Shown: positions 20,003 to 28,727, numbered from the stretch's first letter. The stretch: DNA of 64,000 nt from an uncultured Piscinibacter sp. (GCF_937952055.1 NZ_CALFYO010000013.1:1-64000), one strand, 5' to 3'. Notes: a model not told the origin generated them from the letters alone. Numbers and translations are program-made.

Positions 20003-21345
20003 TGCCGACCTTTCCCCTGCGTGGGCTTGCGCCGAAGATACGACGGCTTGGAGGTCGATTCGTCGACCGCCGAGAAGTGGATCTGCTCGTCCTTGTCGCT
20101 GAGCCGGTAGTTCATGCTGCTCGCGGAATACAGCGCCTCCTTGCGCAGCCGCTCGCGCGAACGGCTGGCGGCAGTCTGCTTCATCGACTCCAGCACCGCT
20201 GCCAGCCATTCGTGGCCGCCGAAGCGCCGCTGTGCATCCTCCAGCATGCGGTCGACTGACGACCAGTCGCCCTGCCCTGCGGCATGGCGCATCTGCTGCA
20301 GCACGGCCGACGCCTCGATCTCCGCCAGCCGCTGCGCGACCAGCGGATCCTCGGGCAAACGCGCCCAATCGGCGAAGGTCAGCACGGGCAAGGTCAGCCC
20401 GACGCGCTCCAGATCGATGGCCGTCCCGTCGGACTCCAGGCCTGCGACCCGCACCTTCAGGACCGAGACCGACGAACCGATCGTAGATGCCTGGGACGCG
20501 GGGACCCGCACGCGCACCACGGCCCAGGCTTCGGCGCCCCACGCCAGATCCGCGAGTCGCCACCCCGCCGCGGTTCGCGGCAGGTCGTTGAGCATCTCGG
20601 TCTGCACGCCGGCGGGCGCCTGGAGGCTGATCTGGAGATCACTCAGGCACAGGTTGCCCAGCAGATCGAGCTCGCGCTGGAACGGCTCCGCCAGGTCCTC
20701 GGCGGTGTCGCCGTAGTAGCTGTTGCCCGCGCCGGCGCGGGCCATCGCCACCATCAGCTCCTCGTTGAAGTGGTTGCCCAGCCCGTAGGTGCTGGTGGTG
20801 ATGCCGCGGGCAGCGAACTCGCTGCATTGAGTCGCGATGGCTCGCGGGTCCTGCAGCCCCTGGTTGGCCGCTCCGTCGGACAGCAGCACCACGCGCTTGA
20901 GCCCGCTGCCGGCCACATCGGCCAGCGTCTCCGCGCCCTCGCGCCAGCCGCCGTGCAGATCGGTCGAGCCACCGTCGTGGACACCGTCCAGCGCCCGGTG
21001 CAACGCCGTCCCGTCGCCACGCGGCACGGCAGGCCAGAGCCGGCGCACGCAGTCGTCGAACTCGACCAGAGAGACGCTGTCCACGGGGCGCAGGCGGTCG
21101 ACCACCATGCGCGCGCAGCGGATGGCCTCGGCCAGCGGCTGGCCGGCCATCGAGCCGGACTTGTCGATCACGAGCGCCAGGGCGTGCGGCGCACGGTCGG
21201 GGAACTGCCCTGCGGGCGCGTCGGGCGCCTGCACGCGCACGAGCACATCGACGGTGGTGTCCTGCCCTTCGACCAGGCCGGCTCGCAGCGGCTGGAGGAG
21301 CACACGGGTGGACAAGGCGGCGGGCACGGGAATGGTCTGGGTCAT
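19999..21345 (-). CDS. VWA-domain protein
   Basis: This is a 448-residue protein with a von Willebrand factor A domain at about 50-230. The metal-ion-dependent adhesion site is DKSGSM, with the later TDLHGG and LSDGAAN motifs. The C-terminal half is beta-rich and then helical, ending in a basic tail (PSYLRRKPTQGKGRQ). There is no signal peptide, so it should be cytoplasmic. Bacterial VWA proteins of this type act as metal-dependent protein-binding scaffolds in signalling and conflict systems. The ATG has a strong AGGAGGT site. The macrodomain gene follows with a four-base overlap, so the two proteins probably act together. A perfect dyad lies 42 bases upstream. Confidence 0.85.
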   Translation of the reverse strand: MTQTIPVPAALSTRVLLQPLRAGLVEGQDTTVDVLVRVQAPDAPAGQFPDRAPHALALVIDKSGSMAGQPLAEAIRCARMVVDRLRPVDSVSLVEFDDCVRRLWPAVPRGDGTALHRALDGVHDGGSTDLHGGWREGAETLADVAGSGLKRVVLLSDGAANQGLQDPRAIATQCSEFAARGITTSTYGLGNHFNEELMVAMARAGAGNSYYGDTAEDLAEPFQRELDLLGNLCLSDLQISLQAPAGVQTEMLNDLPRTAAGWRLADLAWGAEAWAVVRVRVPASQASTIGSSVSVLKVRVAGLESDGTAIDLERVGLTLPVLTFADWARLPEDPLVAQRLAEIEASAVLQQMRHAAGQGDWSSVDRMLEDAQRRFGGHEWLAAVLESMKQTAASRSRERLRKEALYSASSMNYRLSDKDEQIHFSAVDESTSKPSYLRRKPTQGKGRQ

Positions 21346-21386
21346 GGGGCACCTCCTGGGTTGGGTGATTCAGTATCGGAGGTGGG

Positions 21387-21405
21387 TGGCTCATGGCATG
21401 AGCCA
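21387..21405. promoter_or_regulatory. Perfect 19-bp dyad in the divergent VWA / HD-gene promoter region
   Basis: TGGCTCATG, one central G, and CATGAGCCA form a perfect palindrome. It sits between the divergent starts at 21345 and 21465, where an operator could control both transcription units. The position without a T-run argues against a terminator. No regulator gene is adjacent. Confidence 0.55.
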
Positions 21406-21464
21406 TCTGGATGCCAGGATGGCGGTGTTCAGACTTGTTTGGATGTCCAAGAAAGGAGCGACTC

Positions 21465-21731
21465 ATGGCAGCAAGCCCGGCCCGCCTGGTGGCGGCGGCA
21501 AAGCACCTTCTTCGCATGCAGGCCCTTCGGCAGCGAGAGATCGACGAGGGCGTTCCGCCCCACCGGCGGCTGAGTGCAAGCGAGCTGGTGGAACGGACCC
21601 GCGATCCGGCGGACAAGCTCATCACGAGCCTGTTGCTCAATCGCGAGTTCCTGTCGGAAAACCCGGATCTTCCGGAGAGCATTGCCGATCGCGCCATCCG
21701 CAAGGCCAAGCAGGGAGGCGCCTCATGCTGA
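21465..21731 (+). CDS. Small hypothetical protein upstream of an HD hydrolase
   Basis: This is an 88-residue, largely helical, basic protein (MAASPARLVAAAKHLLRMQA to IRKAKQGGASC). An AAAGGAG ribosome site precedes the ATG. I do not recognise a family. Its last codons overlap the start of the HD-domain gene by seven bases, so they are translated together. The product may be a partner or regulator of that enzyme. Confidence 0.65.
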   Translation: MAASPARLVAAAKHLLRMQALRQREIDEGVPPHRRLSASELVERTRDPADKLITSLLLNREFLSENPDLPESIADRAIRKAKQGGASC

Positions 21732-22285
21732 CCCAGCGATATGCCGATGCCCTGCAGCTCGCCAGGAAGCTGCACGACGGGCAGTTCCGCAAGGGAACGA
21801 TGATTCCCTACGTGTCGCACCTGATCGCCGTGTCCAGCCTCGCGCTCGAGCACGGGGCGAATGAGGACGAAGCCATCGCGGCCTTGTTGCACGATGCAGT
21901 CGAAGACGCCGGCGGCAAGCCGACGCTGGCCTTGATCCGCGCACGGTTCGGTGAGGCGGTGGCCGACATCGTCGAGGGGTGCACCGATTCCTACGAGGAG
22001 CCCAAGCCGGACTGGAGGCCGCGCAAGGAAGCGTACCTGGCGCATCTGGCCCAGGCGTCGCGGTCGGTACGGCTCGTGTCGGCCTCCGACAAGCTGCACA
22101 ACGCGCGATCGATCCTCGCCGACCTGCGCGTGCAAGGGCCATCGCTGTGGACGCGCTTCAGGGCCGGCAAGGAGGGTTCGCTGTGGTACTACCGCGCGCT
22201 GGTTCGGGCCTTCGTGTCCCACGGCCGCACCGCGATCGTGGACGAGCTCGACCGAACCGTCGGCGCGATCGAAGAACTTGCCTGA
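21725..22285 (+). CDS. HD-domain phosphohydrolase, SpoT/Mesh1-like
   Basis: This is a 186-residue protein resembling the hydrolase domain of SpoT and the small Mesh1-type (p)ppGpp hydrolases. It has H32 (YVSH), the HD pair H56-D57 (LLHDAVEDAGG) and the later VSASDKLHNARS, which carries the Asp of the metal site. The end contains GKEGSLWYYRALVRAF. The likely reaction is removal of pyrophosphate or phosphate from a guanosine or related nucleotide, but the substrate is inferred. There is no synthetase domain. It overlaps the small gene before it and stands divergent from the VWA-macrodomain pair. Confidence 0.78.
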   Translation: MLTQRYADALQLARKLHDGQFRKGTMIPYVSHLIAVSSLALEHGANEDEAIAALLHDAVEDAGGKPTLALIRARFGEAVADIVEGCTDSYEEPKPDWRPRKEAYLAHLAQASRSVRLVSASDKLHNARSILADLRVQGPSLWTRFRAGKEGSLWYYRALVRAFVSHGRTAIVDELDRTVGAIEELA

Positions 22286-23113
22286 CGCACGGTGAGGGTC
22301 GTTTCAGTGAGCGCGAAACCTGCACGAGTCCGCAGATCGGATGGCCAAGTGTCCGCAGACTGCTTCGCAGCGTTAGCGGTCAGTGGCGGGTCCCGGGCTC
22401 GAGGACTGATCTACGCCGCATCTCCGTCATTCGGGTCAGGCCCATTCGACGGGCCCCAAAGGGTGCAGATCCTGTCCGGTGCCACAGCCGCAAAGCGGTG
22501 GCCCTGTTGTCGCGCAAGTTCGATGCCACGCAGAGCTACCCCAGCGATTGCGCGGGCGCCGTTCGCAGACCGCGGAGACGTCGCACCTGAGCAGTGCCTG
22601 ATCTGGTTGGCGACTGCAATCCCAGCAAACAAGCCCGAGTTTTCGACTCGCTCAGGTAGTAGCGGCCGATCGCGCGCTTGAGCATCTCGGGCACAACGAT
22701 GCTTGCTGCGAGCGCGTCGGCGAACGGCACCGCAACCGCCGAGCCGGTCAAGACAAGTCGGCCGCATTCGTTGTCTGCCAGCTCGCACTATGTGGCGTTG
22801 GTCTCCACCTGCATGCGCCTGCGCTGCTCACCCGGCTCAGTGCTGTTGGTCAGGCCGGCCCTCGCCTGACCCCAGAGCAGCGTCACCAGCCCGACCCGGT
22901 AGCCGCCTCGCGAACCGCCATGGCGTGGAAAGGGCAACAACCTCCCGAGCGAAAGGATGGTCGTGGTCCACGGCAAACCCGCGGGTGGGAACGCTTGTCG
23001 TCCGCTCCGAAGCGACTTGCCCCCGACAAGGCGGCACCCCCGCCGCACGGTCTCGATCACGGCATTTCGGCGGTGCGCTCCGTGCGTCGTCGATCGAGCG
23101 GCGCCGGCGGGTC
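22286..23113. other. Gene-free stretch
   Basis: This is 828 bases without a gene I can support. A minus-strand frame at 22536-22751 has a short protein-like part (FADALAASIVVPEMLKRAIG) but no ribosome site, no family and no neighbour. It could be a remnant. Confidence 0.5.
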
Positions 23114-24178
23114 TCAGCCCTTGGCGGCGAACTGCGCGTAGGCCTGGGCCATCTTCGTGTCGTAGCTGAACTCCTTGTAGCCCGGTCCGTTGTAGCCCCG
23201 GGCGACGTCGTCCCACTTGCGGTTCTTCAGGCCCCGGTGGATCAATGGGTTGGCACGGATGAAGCGAACCAGCGCGCGCAGGTGCCCGGCGGGCGACGCG
23301 AACATTTCGGCGACGAACGAGCGCACGTCGGGGAAGCCACTGCTCTTGTAGTTCTCGCCGAGGATCTGAAAGGTGCCCCACGAGCAGGCCTTCAGTGCGG
23401 CGTCTTGGTCGAGCTGGAACGCGCGCGCAAGCTTGGTCCACTGCGAGTCGGGGCTGCCATAGTTGCCGCGGCCGTAGCCGGTAGGCGCCGAGATGTCGGG
23501 ATGCTCGGCGTTGAAGCGTCCCTTGGGCGAGCAGCAGCGCGCGAAGACCTGGCGCTCGTAGAGGATCTTCGGCCGACCCTGGGCGTCGAATCCCGCACCG
23601 CCGGACTCGACCTTCGCGATCGCCTTCAGCGCGGCCACCTCGATGCCGAGTTCCTGCGCGGCTTCCGCGGCGCGCTCTTCGGTGAGCGGTTCGTCGCGGC
23701 GCATCGCGAAGAACTCGCCGAGCACGGTATTGACGTCGACACTGTCGCTGGCACCTCTGCTGGCAAACTCGTCCGGGGGCGAAAGCTTCTCCAGCTGGCG
23801 CGCCGGGTCGTAGCCCAGGCCGGCAAGGGTCTTGCGCGGTGCTCGCTTCGTCGGCGCCTTGCGCGCGGCGGGCGTCTTCCCGGCGATGACCTTCTTCGGG
23901 GCGACCTTCTTGGCTGCAACCTTCTTCGCAGTGACCTTCTTGGCGGCCACCTTGCGGGCCGCCTTCTTCGCCGGGGCCTTCTTCGCCGGGGCCTTCTTCG
24001 CGGGTGCCTTCTTCGCTGCCGCCTTCTTCGCCGGGGCCTTCTTTGCCGGAGCCTTCTTTGCCGGGGCCTTTTTCGCTGCTGCCTTCTTCGCGGCTGCCTT
24101 CTTCGCGGCTGCCTTCTTCGCTGCTGCCTTCTTCGCCGGGGCCTTCTTCGCCGGGGCCTTCTTCGCCTTCGTTGCCAT
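23114..24178 (-). CDS. Histone H1-like tail fused to an N-acetylmuramidase domain
   Basis: This is a 354-residue fusion. Residues 1-118 are a near-perfect AKKAP/AKKAA repeat of the histone H1-like type, turning into AKKV and a proline/arginine-rich end. Residues about 155-354 are a phage-endolysin-type N-acetylmuramidase domain (DUF3380, PF11860). The catalytic glutamate is E191 in AIAKVESGGAGF, followed by ILYERQVF, CSWGTFQILGENY and a C-terminal GYNGPGYKEF. The ATG has AGGAG nine bases upstream. There is no signal peptide or membrane segment. A lysine-rich tail could bind DNA, or bind the anionic cell wall or lipopolysaccharide. No phage structural gene or holin is nearby. Confidence 0.85.
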   Translation of the reverse strand: MATKAKKAPAKKAPAKKAAAKKAAAKKAAAKKAAAKKAPAKKAPAKKAPAKKAAAKKAPAKKAPAKKAPAKKAARKVAAKKVTAKKVAAKKVAPKKVIAGKTPAARKAPTKRAPRKTLAGLGYDPARQLEKLSPPDEFASRGASDSVDVNTVLGEFFAMRRDEPLTEERAAEAAQELGIEVAALKAIAKVESGGAGFDAQGRPKILYERQVFARCCSPKGRFNAEHPDISAPTGYGRGNYGSPDSQWTKLARAFQLDQDAALKACSWGTFQILGENYKSSGFPDVRSFVAEMFASPAGHLRALVRFIRANPLIHRGLKNRKWDDVARGYNGPGYKEFSYDTKMAQAYAQFAAKG

Positions 24179-24232
24179 GGTCGTGCTCTCCTGTGTTGTC
24201 TCGTGGTGGGAACAGTGTCGGTCGTCGTTCGT

Positions 24233-25321
24233 TCACGCGGCCGCCGTGGCACGCCAGCGGCCGCCACGCGCCTCCAGCCGCACGCCGCCCGGGGCTTCGG
24301 GCTCGACGACGCTGCAGCGCCACGCGTTCAGCGGCGTCGCCGCCCAGCGCGCCGAGTGCTCATTCGCATGGTTGAACCAGATCGTGTGGCCGCCCGGGCC
24401 CTCGCACACCGTGCGGGCGATCGCCTCCTCGTCCGGGTGGTCGAACATCGCGCCGTTGGTGCTGACAACGTAGTGCTGTGCACGCACCGTGCGCAGCAGC
24501 GCCGTCGTGATGTTCGCGCGGCTTCCGTGGTGGCTGAGCTTGAACACGTCCACCGGCAGCGGCAATGGTTGGCCGCGGTGCGCGGCCAGCGCCTCGAGCG
24601 CCGCGACGAGCACCGGCGCGTGCGCATCGGCGGCGAGCAGCAGCGAGGCGCCGGCATGTTCGAGCAGTAGTGCGATCGACGAGCCGTTGGCCGGCGCTCG
24701 GTCCAGCGGCGTCTTGCGGTCCGCGAGTTCGGCGACGCCCGGCTGCACGAGTCCGCGTGAGGCGTGCCGCGGCCGGACCCGCGGGCGCCGGCCGAGCTTT
24801 GCCAGCTCGCGCTCCCAGACGGCGAACAGCGTCTCGAGCCCCTTGGCCGTCGGCGACAGCAGGGTCAGTTTCGGCGCATGCGGCCCGGCGGGCACTTCGA
24901 CGAATGGGCGCTCGACTGGCGTGACGGCAAGTCCGCCGTGCCATGCCAGGTTCCACGGCAGCGCCCGGCCAGTCGCGCGCAGCAGCGTTGCCAGCGCGGC
25001 ACCTTCCGCGACGCCGCGGGTCGGTGGCGCATTGAACCAGACGTCGCCGAAGTCGAGGCCGAGTTCGCGGTCGTCGAAAAGCTGCCTCGTAGCGCCGATG
25101 TGGTCGTGGTCGATGTGGCTGATCACGGCGAGGTCGATCCGCCGCTTGCCGTCCGCACCGAGCGGGACTGCCGCGAGCCGCGTGCGCAGCATCGGCCAGC
25201 TCTCGTCGGGCCCGGTGTCGACCAGCATCCGCCACGGCCGGCCGTCGACGCTGCAGGTGACCAGCAGCGCATCGCCGTAGCCGGCGGGCAGCGCTTCGAA
25301 GAGGAGATCGGGGGCGGTCAT
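24233..25321 (-). CDS. Metallo-beta-lactamase-fold hydrolase, ComEC-like
   Basis: This is a 362-residue soluble hydrolase. The metal motif is SHIDHDHIG (H69, D71, D73, H74), the Hx(D/H)xDH variant usual in ComEC-type and conflict-system MBL proteins. Later motifs are LLLAADAHAP and KLSHHGSRAN, also ComEC-like. Unlike ComEC it has no membrane part. MBL enzymes of this branch are often nucleases or phosphodiesterases, but the substrate is unknown. The ATG starts four bases after the stop of a 40-codon frame, which itself begins six bases after the caspase gene stop. The three therefore look like one operon. Confidence 0.8.
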   Translation of the reverse strand: MTAPDLLFEALPAGYGDALLVTCSVDGRPWRMLVDTGPDESWPMLRTRLAAVPLGADGKRRIDLAVISHIDHDHIGATRQLFDDRELGLDFGDVWFNAPPTRGVAEGAALATLLRATGRALPWNLAWHGGLAVTPVERPFVEVPAGPHAPKLTLLSPTAKGLETLFAVWERELAKLGRRPRVRPRHASRGLVQPGVAELADRKTPLDRAPANGSSIALLLEHAGASLLLAADAHAPVLVAALEALAAHRGQPLPLPVDVFKLSHHGSRANITTALLRTVRAQHYVVSTNGAMFDHPDEEAIARTVCEGPGGHTIWFNHANEHSARWAATPLNAWRCSVVEPEAPGGVRLEARGGRWRATAAA

Positions 25322-25325
25322 CCGG

Positions 25326-25448
25326 TCAGTGCCTGAAGGTCAGGGGCGGGTGCTGCGCCTCGTCGCGAGCGTGTTGGTCCAGCGTGAACGCGACGCCGAA
25401 CTGCTGCAGAGCCTCGGCCGCGACCGATTCCCGCACCGGGATGTCCAT
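25326..25448 (-). CDS. 40-residue reading frame between caspase and MBL genes
   Basis: The ATG at 25448 lies six bases after the caspase-fusion stop, and its TGA ends four bases before the MBL start. The peptide begins MDIPVRESVAAEALQQFG, continues through FTLDQHARDEAQ and ends PPLTFRH. It is acidic to neutral, helical at first, and has no membrane segment. No strong ribosome site is visible, so it would depend on translational coupling. The tight fit makes a real short gene plausible. No family recognised. Confidence 0.5.
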   Translation of the reverse strand: MDIPVRESVAAEALQQFGVAFTLDQHARDEAQHPPLTFRH

Positions 25449-25454
25449 CGCCGG

Positions 25455-28400
25455 CTACCAGGCCACGGTCTGGAGCGCCTTCTGCCCCGCGGCCGAGACG
25501 AAATAGTTGAGATGGTGGCACGCCACCTGCTGCGCCGCCGGCACCTTGGCCCGCGTGGCGCCGATGCGCGTGATGCTGTCGATGCTGACGGCGATGTCGT
25601 TGGCCTTCATCGCGAACAGCGCATCGAACACCACGCTCTGGCCGAGCTTGGCCACCAGCTTGGCGAACACGTCGTCGGTCGGCTCGCGGTACTCGTCGAC
25701 GTTGCCGGCGAGAATGGTGTACGGGATGCCGGGATCCGGGCTGGCGTTGAGCTCGCGGATGAAGTCGGAGCCCGGGTCCATCTGCTGCAGCGTCGGCGTG
25801 ACCTTCTGCGTGCGGTTCAGCAGCATCAGCACCGGCGCGGTGAACGGCAGCAGCGGCGGCGCGTAGTTCGCCGCCAGACCGAGCAGCACGCCGAGGATCT
25901 TGCGCGCACCGTCGATGCGGCCGAAAGGCGAGCCGTTGTTCGGTGTGCCGCACATCACGAGGTGGTCGACGATCTCGTTGCCGCCCTCGCGCTCGATGAA
26001 CCAGCGCGAGACCAGGCCGCCCATCGAGTGCACCAGCAGCGTCAGGTGCTTGTCGTCGCCGGCCTGCAATCCGATCTCCGCGAGCTGCCGCTTGAGCGTG
26101 CGCGCGGTCTCGCCGATCGGCGTGCTGAGGTTCTCGTAGTCGTAGGTCAGCACGAGGTCGAACTTCTCGTGCAGCCCGATCTGAGGGGCGCCCGCGGCCA
26201 TGCTTTCGGTGTCGCCGATGATGCCGTGCACCATCAGCAGCACGCGCTTCGCGGCGGCCACCTTGCCGGGCAGGCCGTCCTCGCGGTAGGCCCAGCGGCC
26301 GTCGGACTTGTAGTCAATCCAGCGCAGCCGGTTCAGGTCGGTCTGCTTCAGGTAGGTCTTGAAGAAGTAGAGCTTTAGCGAGCCGCCAAGGCTGCGCCGG
26401 TCCGACGGCGCGTCGGGGATCGCGTTGATCGTGACGCGGGTGAGGTCACCGTCGCGAACGACCTGGCCGCAGGGGATCACGTGTCGGCCATCCCAGGCGA
26501 AGGTCAGCAGCGTTTCGTCGTCCGCGAGCGCCTGGCGAACCTCGATCTCCAGTGGCTCGGCGGCGAGCGACTCCTCGCCCTGGATGCCGGTCAGCTCGAT
26601 CACGCTTGGCGCGCCGGCGGCGGAGCGCGAGTTCGAGAGGGTGGCGACCGCCAGACCGGCGCCCTCGAACGCGGCGACGAACGCCAGGTCCTCGCCGGGG
26701 CCGCGCGTGGCCGGGCGGGCGCTCGCCAAGTTGAGGCTGGCGCGCAGCCGGCGGTGCGGCTTGATCGTGATCGCGCCGTCGGCCGAGGCCCAGGCCTGCG
26801 CACCGATGGCATCGATGCGCGGAACGATGCGCACGCGCAGGTCCTTGATCAGCCAGTCCTGCTGGCGTGGCTTCTGCGACTTGCGCACGCCGATGCCCCG
26901 CGTGCGCGGACCGAGTCCCTCCTGCTCGAAGTGGAAGCTGTCCACCGGCTCGCTGCTCACCAGCAGCTTGAAGCGCTCCAGCGCCTCGACCATGCCCTCT
27001 CCGTCGGGCGCCTCGTCGAGGAAGAAGCTGTGCTCCGAGCTGTCGCCGTAGAGCGTGATCCAGGCGTCGCCGCTGGGGACGGGGTCGTTGGCCAGCACCT
27101 GGATGCCGTAGTCGGCGCTGAAGTGCAGCAGCACGCAGTGCAAGGGCCGGCCGCTGCGGTTGCGCATCCGCACGCGGGCGCGCACCTCCTGCCACTCGCC
27201 GCCCTGCAGACTGCACTCCAGCGTCGCGCTGCCGTCTTCGTGCACGAACTCACCGCCGCCGGCGAGTGCCTCGGCCAGCACGAATTCGATCGCGTCGTCG
27301 GCGATTTGCGAAGCCCGGTTGCGCAGGCTGAGCAGGCGCTCCCATTGCGCGATCGTGTTCATCGTCGGGCGCAGTCTGGCAAGGGCACCGGCGACATCGC
27401 CGCGCTGGATCCGTTCGCGGCCGAGTTCCGCGCCGGCGTCGAGCTGCACGATCACCAGCGCGCCGTCCCGCTCGAGCAGCCCGTGGCGCAGGCCGTCGCG
27501 GTCGCCGCTGAGCACCACGCCGGAGCCGCCCAGCGGCGCGCCCGCGGCGCCCGCGGCGGCATCGTCAAGCGCCTGCTGCAGCGCCCCGCGCCTGGCCGCA
27601 TCGGCATCGCAGTAGATCAGCAGAGGCGCCGCCGGCATGCTGGTCAGCGCGGCGCGGAAGCGGGCATCGGCTGGCGGTGTCTCGTTGCCGTCGAACATGA
27701 CGATGGACGACTGCGCGCCGATCTCGATCGTGTGCGCGGTGCCGGCGGCGCGGCTCTGGTCCTTCTCGTCGTATAGGGCGAGGCCGATGGCGCGGTCCGG
27801 CGCATCGCCGAGGCCGTGGATCGCGCCGGCATCGACCTTCCACGCACCGGCCGGTCCGTCGAAGAACACGCTGTGCCGCAGGGCACGCGAGCCGGCGGCG
27901 CCGCCCAGAAAGCCGCTCCAGGCGTCGAACCCGCCGATCGGCTCGAACTGCGGGTCCTGGTCCTTCGCGAGCTGCCGCACCGCGGAGCGGCAGCGCACGA
28001 ACAGGTCGGCATAGGACAGGTTGCCGCCACTGGCCTCGAGCACGTCGACCAGCGTCATGCTGAACACGCCGGAGCGCCGGGCAATCGACTCCTTGGCCTC
28101 CTGCCCGCGGTTGCAGGCGGCCAGCAGCATGTGGCGGCCCGGCGGCGGGCGCAGCGCCTGCCCCTTGGCACGGCGAAGCCGGTAGGCACCATCGAGGTAG
28201 GTCTCCAGCGGGCGCGCGGTGGCGGTGTCGCCCAGCGTGAGCCGAGACTGGAAGCCGGCGAAGGCATCGACGCTGCGCGTCCCCGAGCCGCTGTGGCACG
28301 AGTCGAGGATGAACGAGAGGTGCACGTCCTTGCGCGACAGTTCGGCGATCAGCAGTGCGAGTTCCTTGTCGGCAAGGTCGTGGCCGCCAGGGGCGCGGCT

Positions 28401-28727
28401 GTCGGCCAGCACCAGGCCCTCGTCGAGACCGTCTGGATAGAACTCGAGGAACTCGGCGGCCGAGCCGGACTGCGCGCCATGGCCGCAGTAGTGCACCAGC
28501 ACCACGTCACCCGCCTCGGCGCGGCCGAGGTGTTCACGGAACAGCTTCAGCACGTTGGCGCGCGTGGCATCGCCGTTGGTCAGCACTTCCGCGGCAAGCC
28601 GCGGCCCGACGCTGGACTTGAGCCAGCCGTGCAGGCGCTCCACGTCGTTGACGCAGCCACCGAGCGGACGCACCGGCGGCGTGTAGTCGTTGATGCCGAT
28701 GAGCAGAGCGCGGACTTGGCTGGTCAT
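25455..28727 (-). CDS. Caspase-like peptidase fused to an alpha/beta hydrolase
   Basis: This is a 1,090-residue protein. A C14 caspase-like domain (1-270) has the catalytic histidine H83 (HYCGHGAQ) and cysteine C144 (ILDSCHSG). The middle (about 290-800) is beta-rich; part (about 505-600) resembles the DUF4384-type sandwich often fused to bacterial caspases. The C-terminal alpha/beta hydrolase has the oxyanion motif LMVHGIIGD (831-839), the nucleophile S901 in VHSMGG, and a late histidine in ACHHLNYF. No signal peptide or membrane helix was seen. A protease triggering or coupled to a lipase or esterase is a plausible lethal effector pair. It heads the operon with the 40-codon frame and the MBL gene. 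Caspase and hydrolase calls are firm; the joint role is inferred. Confidence 0.85.
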   Translation of the reverse strand: MTSQVRALLIGINDYTPPVRPLGGCVNDVERLHGWLKSSVGPRLAAEVLTNGDATRANVLKLFREHLGRAEAGDVVLVHYCGHGAQSGSAAEFLEFYPDGLDEGLVLADSRAPGGHDLADKELALLIAELSRKDVHLSFILDSCHSGSGTRSVDAFAGFQSRLTLGDTATARPLETYLDGAYRLRRAKGQALRPPPGRHMLLAACNRGQEAKESIARRSGVFSMTLVDVLEASGGNLSYADLFVRCRSAVRQLAKDQDPQFEPIGGFDAWSGFLGGAAGSRALRHSVFFDGPAGAWKVDAGAIHGLGDAPDRAIGLALYDEKDQSRAAGTAHTIEIGAQSSIVMFDGNETPPADARFRAALTSMPAAPLLIYCDADAARRGALQQALDDAAAGAAGAPLGGSGVVLSGDRDGLRHGLLERDGALVIVQLDAGAELGRERIQRGDVAGALARLRPTMNTIAQWERLLSLRNRASQIADDAIEFVLAEALAGGGEFVHEDGSATLECSLQGGEWQEVRARVRMRNRSGRPLHCVLLHFSADYGIQVLANDPVPSGDAWITLYGDSSEHSFFLDEAPDGEGMVEALERFKLLVSSEPVDSFHFEQEGLGPRTRGIGVRKSQKPRQQDWLIKDLRVRIVPRIDAIGAQAWASADGAITIKPHRRLRASLNLASARPATRGPGEDLAFVAAFEGAGLAVATLSNSRSAAGAPSVIELTGIQGEESLAAEPLEIEVRQALADDETLLTFAWDGRHVIPCGQVVRDGDLTRVTINAIPDAPSDRRSLGGSLKLYFFKTYLKQTDLNRLRWIDYKSDGRWAYREDGLPGKVAAAKRVLLMVHGIIGDTESMAAGAPQIGLHEKFDLVLTYDYENLSTPIGETARTLKRQLAEIGLQAGDDKHLTLLVHSMGGLVSRWFIEREGGNEIVDHLVMCGTPNNGSPFGRIDGARKILGVLLGLAANYAPPLLPFTAPVLMLLNRTQKVTPTLQQMDPGSDFIRELNASPDPGIPYTILAGNVDEYREPTDDVFAKLVAKLGQSVVFDALFAMKANDIAVSIDSITRIGATRAKVPAAQQVACHHLNYFVSAAGQKALQTVAW

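Noticed and set aside
20639..22222. 527-codon minus-strand frame crossing the divergent promoter
   Set aside because: It covers the HD gene antisense and the VWA gene in another frame, with composition typical of shadow frames.
23931..24178. Repeated GCCTTCTTCGCC units as a possible CRISPR or satellite array
   Set aside because: The repeat is in frame, codes for AKKAP/AKKAA and has no spacers. It is the coding sequence of a lysine-rich tail.
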